Source: Afipia sp. GAS231
GTDB lineage: Bacteria > Pseudomonadota > Alphaproteobacteria > Rhizobiales > Xanthobacteraceae
DNA: 64,000 bases
Direction: 5' to 3'
Assembly: GCF_900103365.1 (NCBI RefSeq)
Contig: NZ_LT629703.1
Coordinates: forward strand, 3,844,001 to 3,908,000
Below are positions 59,002 through 64,000 of the stretch, one piece after another (position 1 is the first letter of the stretch; every line of letters starts with the position of its first letter). The position numbers and the translations under genes are program-made. Below the pieces are notes generated by a model. The model saw only the letters and a list, made by a program, of their open reading frames with translations, was not told the origin of the DNA and did no database searches.

Positions 59002-61872
59002 ATGGCTATCACGGCGAGTTTTTCTTCCAATGGTCTTCTTTCGATATTCGGCGACGCGAACAAGAACAGCGTGGTCGTGAGCCGCGATGCGGCAGGCCGC
59101 ATTTTGATCAATGGCGGCGCAGTCAAGATCCTGGGCGGCAGCGCGACGGTCGCCAACACCACGAACATCCAGATGTTCGGCCTGGACGGCAACGACAGCC
59201 TCACGGTCGACGAAACCAACGGTGCGATGCCTCCGGTCTCGATGTTCGGTGGTAACGGCAACGACACCCTCACCGGCGGTTCGGGCAATGACATCTTGTT
59301 CGGCCAGGCGGGCGACGACACCCTGATCGGCAAAGGCGGCAACGATCTGCTGTTCGGCGGCGCGGGTAACGATACCCTGATCGGCGGCAGCGGCGACGAC
59401 CAGATGTTCGGCGAGGCCGGCAACGATCTCATGATCTGGAATCCCGGCGACGGCACCGATCTGATGGAAGGCGGCGACGGCATCGACACCGCGCAGGTCA
59501 ACGGCGGCAACGGCGCCGAAGTTTTCACGATCACGGCCAATGGCTCCCGGGTCCGCTTCGACCGGATCAGCCCGGCCCCGTTCTCGCTTGACATCGGAAC
59601 CACCGAAAACCTGGTGGTGAACGCCAACGGCGGCGACGACGTCATCACGGCGGGGAACGGTCTCGCCAGCCTGATCAAGCTCACCATCGACGGCGGTGCC
59701 GGCAACGACACCATCACCGGCGGCGACGGCAACGACACGCTGATCGGCGGCGACGGCAACGACGTCATCACCGGCGGCCGCGGCAGTGATACGGCGCGGC
59801 TCGGCAACGGCGACGACACTTTCATCTGGAATCCCGGTGATGGCAGCGACACGGTCGACGGCGGCGCCGGCCGGGACACGCTGCAGTTCAACGGCGCGAA
59901 CGTCGGAGAAAAGATCAATCTCTCCGCCAACGGCACCCGCGCGCGGCTCACCCGCGATGTCGGCAACGTCACCATGGATCTCAACGCCATGGAGCAGATC
60001 AACATCGTGGCGCTGGGCGGTGCGGACAACATCACGGTCGGCGATCTGACCAGGACCGGCATTACGCAAGTCAATATCGATCTGAGCGGGACGCCCGGCA
60101 GCGGCACCGGCGATGGCCAGGCGGACGCCGTGTCCGTCAACGGCACCAATGGTAACGACCAGATCCAGATCGCGAGCTCCGGCACTTCGGTTACCGTCAC
60201 AGGGCTGGCGGCCGCGATCGGCATCACCGGTATCGAGGTCGGCGATACGTTGACCGTCAGTGCCGGCAACGGCAACGACACCATCAACGCGTCCGGCGTT
60301 CAATCGGGCGCCATGAACCTTGTCCTCGACGGCGGTGCCGGCAACGACACCATCATCGGCAGCGCCGGCAATGACACGCTGCTCGGCGGCGACGGCAACG
60401 ATACGGTCACCGGCGGGCGCGGCAACGACGTGGCCTTGCTCGGGAGCGGCAACGATGCCTTCGTCTGGAATCCGGGCGACGGCAGCGACACGGTCGAGGG
60501 CCAGGACGGCACCGATACGCTGGTGTTCAATGGCTCCAATGCCGCCGAGAACATGGATATCTCGGCCAATGGCACCCGCGCCAGGCTGTTCCGCGATGTC
60601 GGTAACGTCACGATGGATCTCAACAGCGTCGAGCACATTCAGCTCAACGCGCTTGGCGGCGCCGACACCATCACGGTCAACGATCTCTCCGGGACCGGCG
60701 TCACGCAAGTGGCGATCAATCTGGGCGCCACGCCGGGCACTCCCGGCGGTGACGGCCAGCATGACACCGTGATCGCCAACGGGACGCAGGCGGACGACCA
60801 CATCAGCGTCGTCAACAGCGGCGGTTCGGTGGTGGTGAGAGGCCTCGCGGCACAGGTGTCGATCGCGAACGCCGAAGCCGGCGACCAGCTCGTCGTCAAC
60901 GGCCTCGGCGGCAATGACGTGATCGACGCGTCCTCGATCAAGGCCGGGCAGCTCCAGCTCACGCTCAACGGTGGCGACGGCAACGACCAGATCATTGGCA
61001 GCGCCGGCGACGATATCGTCAACGGCGGCCGCGGCAACGACGTCGCCTTGATGGGCGCCGGCAACGACACCTTCGTCTGGAATCCGGGCGACGGCAGCGA
61101 CACGGTCGAGGGCCAGGCCGGCACCGACACGCTGCAGTTCAACGGTTCCAACGCGAACGAGAATATCGACATCTCGGCCAATGGCAGCCGGGTGCGGCTG
61201 TTCCGCGACGTCGGCAATGTCACGATGGATCTCAACGGCGTCGAGAATATCAACGTTGCGGCACTCGGAGGCGCCGACACCATCACCGTCAACGACCTGA
61301 CCGGGACCGACGCCAAGCAGGTCGCGATCGATCTCAGCGGCACAATCGGCAGCGGCGTCGGGGACGGCCAGGCGGATACGATCGTCATCAACGCGACCAA
61401 CGGCGACGACGTCATCAACATCAGCGAAAGCAATGGTGTGGTTACCGTGTCGGGCCTCGCCGAGGATGTGACGATCAAGGGGTTCGATACCGGCGATCGC
61501 ATCGTGATCAACGGTCTTGGCGGCGACGACGTCATCACTGCGTCCGGCCTTCAGCCGGGCATCCAGTTGACCGCCAATGGCGGCGATGGCGATGACGTCA
61601 TCATCGGCGGCCTCGGCAACGACATCCTGACCGGCGGCAACGGCGATGACGTTCTGATCGGCGGTGGCGGGCAGGACGTGCTCGATGGCGGACCCGGCAA
61701 CAACATCGTGATCCAGGGCTTTGCCGGCCCGGCGCCGGGCGCGAGTGCGGCTCTGCTCGGCCAGTTCATGGCGTCGAGCTTTGCCCCGGCGGGCCCGGGC
61801 CTTGGAGCGATGGCGATGGCCGATCCGCAAGCCGGTCAGCAGCCGGTGTTGGCGATGTCACAGCACGCGTGA
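59002..61872 (+). CDS. RTX-like calcium-binding repeat protein, type I secretion substrate, 956 residues
   Basis: There is no signal peptide, as expected for a type I substrate. Residues 84-142 and several later blocks are GGxGxDxL nonapeptides (GGNGNDTLTGGSGNDILFGQ) that bind calcium and form beta-rolls. Between them a long unit starts at WNPGDG (residues 146, 276, 489, 693). Each contains a DISANGxRxRL-like and a DVGNVTMDLN block; copies 2-4 add a segment with GDGQADxV and ALGGAD. The last 55 residues (from GPAPGASAALLGQF) are Ala/Pro-rich and probably hold the secretion signal. No enzyme or adhesin domain is visible. AGAAGGA precedes the ATG, and the exporter gene follows 42 bases later. 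Confidence 0.92.
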   Translation: MAITASFSSNGLLSIFGDANKNSVVVSRDAAGRILINGGAVKILGGSATVANTTNIQMFGLDGNDSLTVDETNGAMPPVSMFGGNGNDTLTGGSGNDILFGQAGDDTLIGKGGNDLLFGGAGNDTLIGGSGDDQMFGEAGNDLMIWNPGDGTDLMEGGDGIDTAQVNGGNGAEVFTITANGSRVRFDRISPAPFSLDIGTTENLVVNANGGDDVITAGNGLASLIKLTIDGGAGNDTITGGDGNDTLIGGDGNDVITGGRGSDTARLGNGDDTFIWNPGDGSDTVDGGAGRDTLQFNGANVGEKINLSANGTRARLTRDVGNVTMDLNAMEQINIVALGGADNITVGDLTRTGITQVNIDLSGTPGSGTGDGQADAVSVNGTNGNDQIQIASSGTSVTVTGLAAAIGITGIEVGDTLTVSAGNGNDTINASGVQSGAMNLVLDGGAGNDTIIGSAGNDTLLGGDGNDTVTGGRGNDVALLGSGNDAFVWNPGDGSDTVEGQDGTDTLVFNGSNAAENMDISANGTRARLFRDVGNVTMDLNSVEHIQLNALGGADTITVNDLSGTGVTQVAINLGATPGTPGGDGQHDTVIANGTQADDHISVVNSGGSVVVRGLAAQVSIANAEAGDQLVVNGLGGNDVIDASSIKAGQLQLTLNGGDGNDQIIGSAGDDIVNGGRGNDVALMGAGNDTFVWNPGDGSDTVEGQAGTDTLQFNGSNANENIDISANGSRVRLFRDVGNVTMDLNGVENINVAALGGADTITVNDLTGTDAKQVAIDLSGTIGSGVGDGQADTIVINATNGDDVINISESNGVVTVSGLAEDVTIKGFDTGDRIVINGLGGDDVITASGLQPGIQLTANGGDGDDVIIGGLGNDILTGGNGDDVLIGGGGQDVLDGGPGNNIVIQGFAGPAPGASAALLGQFMASSFAPAGPGLGAMAMADPQAGQQPVLAMSQHA
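59437..61581 (+). repeat. Long tandem units inside the RTX gene
   Basis: The TGG of WNPGDG falls at 59437, 59827, 60466 and 61078, giving spacings of 390, 639 and 612 bases. Copies 3 and 4 share long runs of identical DNA, implying recent duplication. Confidence 0.85.
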
Positions 61873-61914
61873 TCGTGGCGTTGCCTTGAAGACTGATTGC
61901 CCTGGAGAATGCAG

Positions 61915-64000
61915 ATGAGCGATGAAACCGGCAGCATGAGACGGCTAGATCAAGGACTCGAAGCCCTCGTGTTGTTGCTGCATTTCCAGGGCGTCGCAGC
62001 CGATCGCGAGCAGATCCGGCATCGGCTGGGAACGGACAAGGTCGGCGCATCGGAGATTCTCCGGTGCGCCAGGGATCTCGGGTTAAAGGCACGGTCCTTC
62101 CGCACCGGCTGGTCGCGGCTCGCCCGCACGCCGCTGCCCGCGATCGCGAGCTTGCGTGACGGCGGCTTCATGGTGATCGGCAAAGCCACCGAGGATCAGG
62201 TGCTGGTTCAGTTATCCGGGCAGGCTCGCCCCGCTTTCATGACCAGGACCGAACTGCTCGCGATCTGGGACGGCGGGTTGATCCTGATGACGCGCCGGGC
62301 CGGCTTGTCCGACATCGTCAGGCGCTTCGACATCACCTGGTTTCTCGGCGCGATCCACAAGTACCGGCGCCTGCTCGGCGAGGTATTGGTCGCGTCGTTC
62401 TTCCTGCAGATCTTTGCGCTGGTCTCGCCGCTGTTCTTCCAGGTGGTGATCGACAAGGTGCTGGTGCATCGCTCGCTGAGCACGCTGGACGTGCTGGTGA
62501 TCGGGTTGGTCGCGATCTCGATGTTCGAGACCATTCTGGGCATCCTGCGAACCTACCTGTTCGCGCACACCACCAACCGCATCGACGTCGAACTCGGCGC
62601 GCGCCTGTTCCGTCACCTGCTGGCATTGCCGATGGCCTACTTCCAGGCGCGGCGGGTCGGCGATTCCGTGGCGAGGGTGCGCGAACTCGAGAATATCCGC
62701 AATTTCCTCACCAGCTCGGCGCTGACGCTGGCGATCGATCTGCTGTTCACCTTTGTGTTTCTCGCGGTCATGTTCGTCTATTCGCCGCTGCTGACAGGAA
62801 TCGTGCTCGGCTCGTTCCCGTTCTACATCGCGATCTCGGCAGGCGTGACGCCGCTGTTCCGGCGACGGCTCGACGAGAAATTCCGCCGCGGCGCCGAGAA
62901 CCAGGCTTTTCTGGTCGAGAGCGTAACCGGCATCGAGACGCTCAAGGCGATGGCGGTCGAGCCGCAGATGCAGCGGCGCTGGGAGGAGCAACTCGCGGGT
63001 TATGTCACGGCGAGCTTTCGGGTCCTCAGTCTGGGCAATACCGCTAGCCAGATGGTCCAGTTCGTCAGCAAGGTCGTCATCGCGGCCATCCTGTATTTCG
63101 GCGCCCGGCTGGTGATCGATAACAGCCTGTCGGTCGGCGAACTCGTGGCCTTCAACATCCTGGCCGGCCGGGTCAGCGCGCCGGTGCTGCGTCTGGCGCA
63201 GATCTGGCAGGACTTTCACCAGGCGCGGCTTTCGGTGCAGCGGCTGGGCGATATCCTGAACACGACCGCGGAGCCGACCTATTCGGTGGGCCGCGCGCAG
63301 TTGCCCGCGCTCCGCGGCAACATCAGCTTCGAGCACGTGACATTTCGCTACCGGGTCGATGGCCAGGAAATCCTGCACGACATCAGCTTCGACGTACCCG
63401 CGGGACAGATGGTCGGCATCGTCGGTCCGTCCGGTTCGGGCAAGAGCACGTTTGCAAAACTGGTGCAGCGGCTCTACGTGCCGGAAAGCGGGCGGGTATT
63501 GATTGACGGAACCGATATCGCGATGGCCGATCCGGCCGGGCTGCGTCGCCAGATCGGCGTGGTGCTGCAGGAAAACGTGCTGTTCAACCGTTCGGTGCGC
63601 GAGAACATCGCGCTCAGCGATCCGGCGATGCCGATGGCGCGTATCGTCGCGGCCGCGACGCTGGCGGGCGCGCATGAATTCATCCTCGAACTGCCCGAAG
63701 GCTACGACACCGTCGTCGGCGAACGGGGCTCGACGCTGTCAGGTGGCCAGCGCCAGCGGATCGCGATTGCCCGCGCGCTGATCGCTGACCCCCGAATCCT
63801 GATCTTCGATGAGGCAACGAGCGCGCTCGACTACGAGAGCGAGCGCATCATCCAGCAGAACATGAAGGAGATCGCGAGGGGACGCACGGTTTTGATCATC
63901 GCGCACCGGCTCTCCACCGTCCGGGCGGCGGACCGCATCGTGACGCTGGAGCGCGGCCGTCTGGTCGAGGACGGAACCCACGATGCCCTGATCAAGACCG
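61915..64000 (+). CDS. HlyB-type ABC exporter of the type I secretion locus (3' end beyond window)
   Basis: The open frame runs 695 codons from ATG 61915, with GGAG 9 bases upstream, to the window end. Residues 10-130 form a C39-peptidase-like domain with no catalytic Cys (LVLLLHFQGVAADREQI), as in HlyB, where it docks RTX substrates. The membrane domain spans about 150-430. The ATPase domain has Walker A GPSGSGKS at 504-511, signature STLSGGQRQR, Walker B ILIFDEATSALDYE and H-loop LIIAHRLSTV. It should export the adjacent RTX protein directly out of the cell. Membrane-fusion and outer-membrane partners would lie outside the window. Confidence 0.95.
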   Translation, partial: MSDETGSMRRLDQGLEALVLLLHFQGVAADREQIRHRLGTDKVGASEILRCARDLGLKARSFRTGWSRLARTPLPAIASLRDGGFMVIGKATEDQVLVQLSGQARPAFMTRTELLAIWDGGLILMTRRAGLSDIVRRFDITWFLGAIHKYRRLLGEVLVASFFLQIFALVSPLFFQVVIDKVLVHRSLSTLDVLVIGLVAISMFETILGILRTYLFAHTTNRIDVELGARLFRHLLALPMAYFQARRVGDSVARVRELENIRNFLTSSALTLAIDLLFTFVFLAVMFVYSPLLTGIVLGSFPFYIAISAGVTPLFRRRLDEKFRRGAENQAFLVESVTGIETLKAMAVEPQMQRRWEEQLAGYVTASFRVLSLGNTASQMVQFVSKVVIAAILYFGARLVIDNSLSVGELVAFNILAGRVSAPVLRLAQIWQDFHQARLSVQRLGDILNTTAEPTYSVGRAQLPALRGNISFEHVTFRYRVDGQEILHDISFDVPAGQMVGIVGPSGSGKSTFAKLVQRLYVPESGRVLIDGTDIAMADPAGLRRQIGVVLQENVLFNRSVRENIALSDPAMPMARIVAAATLAGAHEFILELPEGYDTVVGERGSTLSGGQRQRIAIARALIADPRILIFDEATSALDYESERIIQQNMKEIARGRTVLIIAHRLSTVRAADRIVTLERGRLVEDGTHDALIKT

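Noticed and set aside
58984..61830. Antisense open frame of 948 codons opposite the RTX gene
   Set aside because: It is the GC-rich complement of a repetitive coding sequence, lacks recognisable domains and a ribosome-binding site, and follows the codon phase of the real gene.
62212..63675. 487-codon reverse frame opposite the HlyB-type gene
   Set aside because: The forward frame has all ABC motifs; the reverse product is Arg/His/Gln-rich shadow sequence.

Overview
The window looks like chromosome from a slow-growing rhizobial alphaproteobacterium close to Bradyrhizobium or Rhodopseudomonas. The reasons are the high GC content with GC-rich third positions, a MatB-type malonyl-CoA synthetase that closely matches what I recall of the R. 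palustris enzyme, the ffh-rpsP-rimM-trmD-rplS-leuC gene order, many small His/Gly/Tyr-rich secreted proteins, and a dense load of intergenic palindromic repeats. No database search was run; family names come from motifs and overall sequence recognition.

Layout. 0-3 kb (minus strand): a probable acyl-CoA/catabolic operon (AraC regulator, amidohydrolase-2, crotonase-family protein, start of an acyl-CoA synthetase). 3.2-4.8 kb: an apparently intact IS1182-type insertion sequence. 4.9-10.3 kb: YtcJ-like secreted amidohydrolase, a small hypothetical, a DMT exporter and its TetR regulator sharing an operator motif, and a sterol-desaturase-like membrane enzyme. 10.4-10.8 kb: remnants of two broken genes. 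10.8-17.3 kb: two class III cyclases, a large membrane protein, a Bug/TctC binding protein, a GST and a Cys-rich secreted peptide. 17.4-23.3 kb: ABCD-type ABC exporter, hybrid histidine kinase, divergent SnoaL-like/AraC pair. 23.3-26.8 kb: sdhCDAB. 27-38 kb: TSUP permease, Coa1-like protein, matB, SDR, secreted M20 peptidase, two MFS carriers, a fasciclin protein, and a cytochrome b / molybdopterin oxidoreductase pair. 38-48 kb: cyclase-TPR protein, VOC protein, leuB, asd, carbonic anhydrase, CitE-like lyase, DXD glycosyltransferase, leuD, zincin. 48.6-51.3 kb: six very small proteins, most of them secreted. 51.5-57.1 kb: leuC, then rplS-trmD-rimM-rpsP-ffh. 57.7-64 kb: Tat-type metallo-beta-lactamase-fold hydrolase, a 956-residue RTX-like repeat protein and its HlyB-type exporter, cut by the window end.

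How parts work together. The sdh genes form one complex in the TCA cycle and respiratory chain. leuB, leuC and leuD supply leucine and asd supplies the aspartate-family amino acids. ffh with rpsP/rimM/trmD/rplS is a translation and protein-targeting block. The RTX protein and the adjacent ABC transporter form a type I secretion locus. The cytochrome b and Mo-oxidoreductase genes look like a membrane electron donor with its periplasmic enzyme.

The least explained material is the repeat landscape (at least six palindromic families, one forming a cloverleaf-like structure, two providing the end of a coding sequence), the small-secreted-protein cluster partly bracketed by inverted copies of one repeat, and several clear operator-like palindromes. 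I saw no tRNA, rRNA, CRISPR array or prophage.
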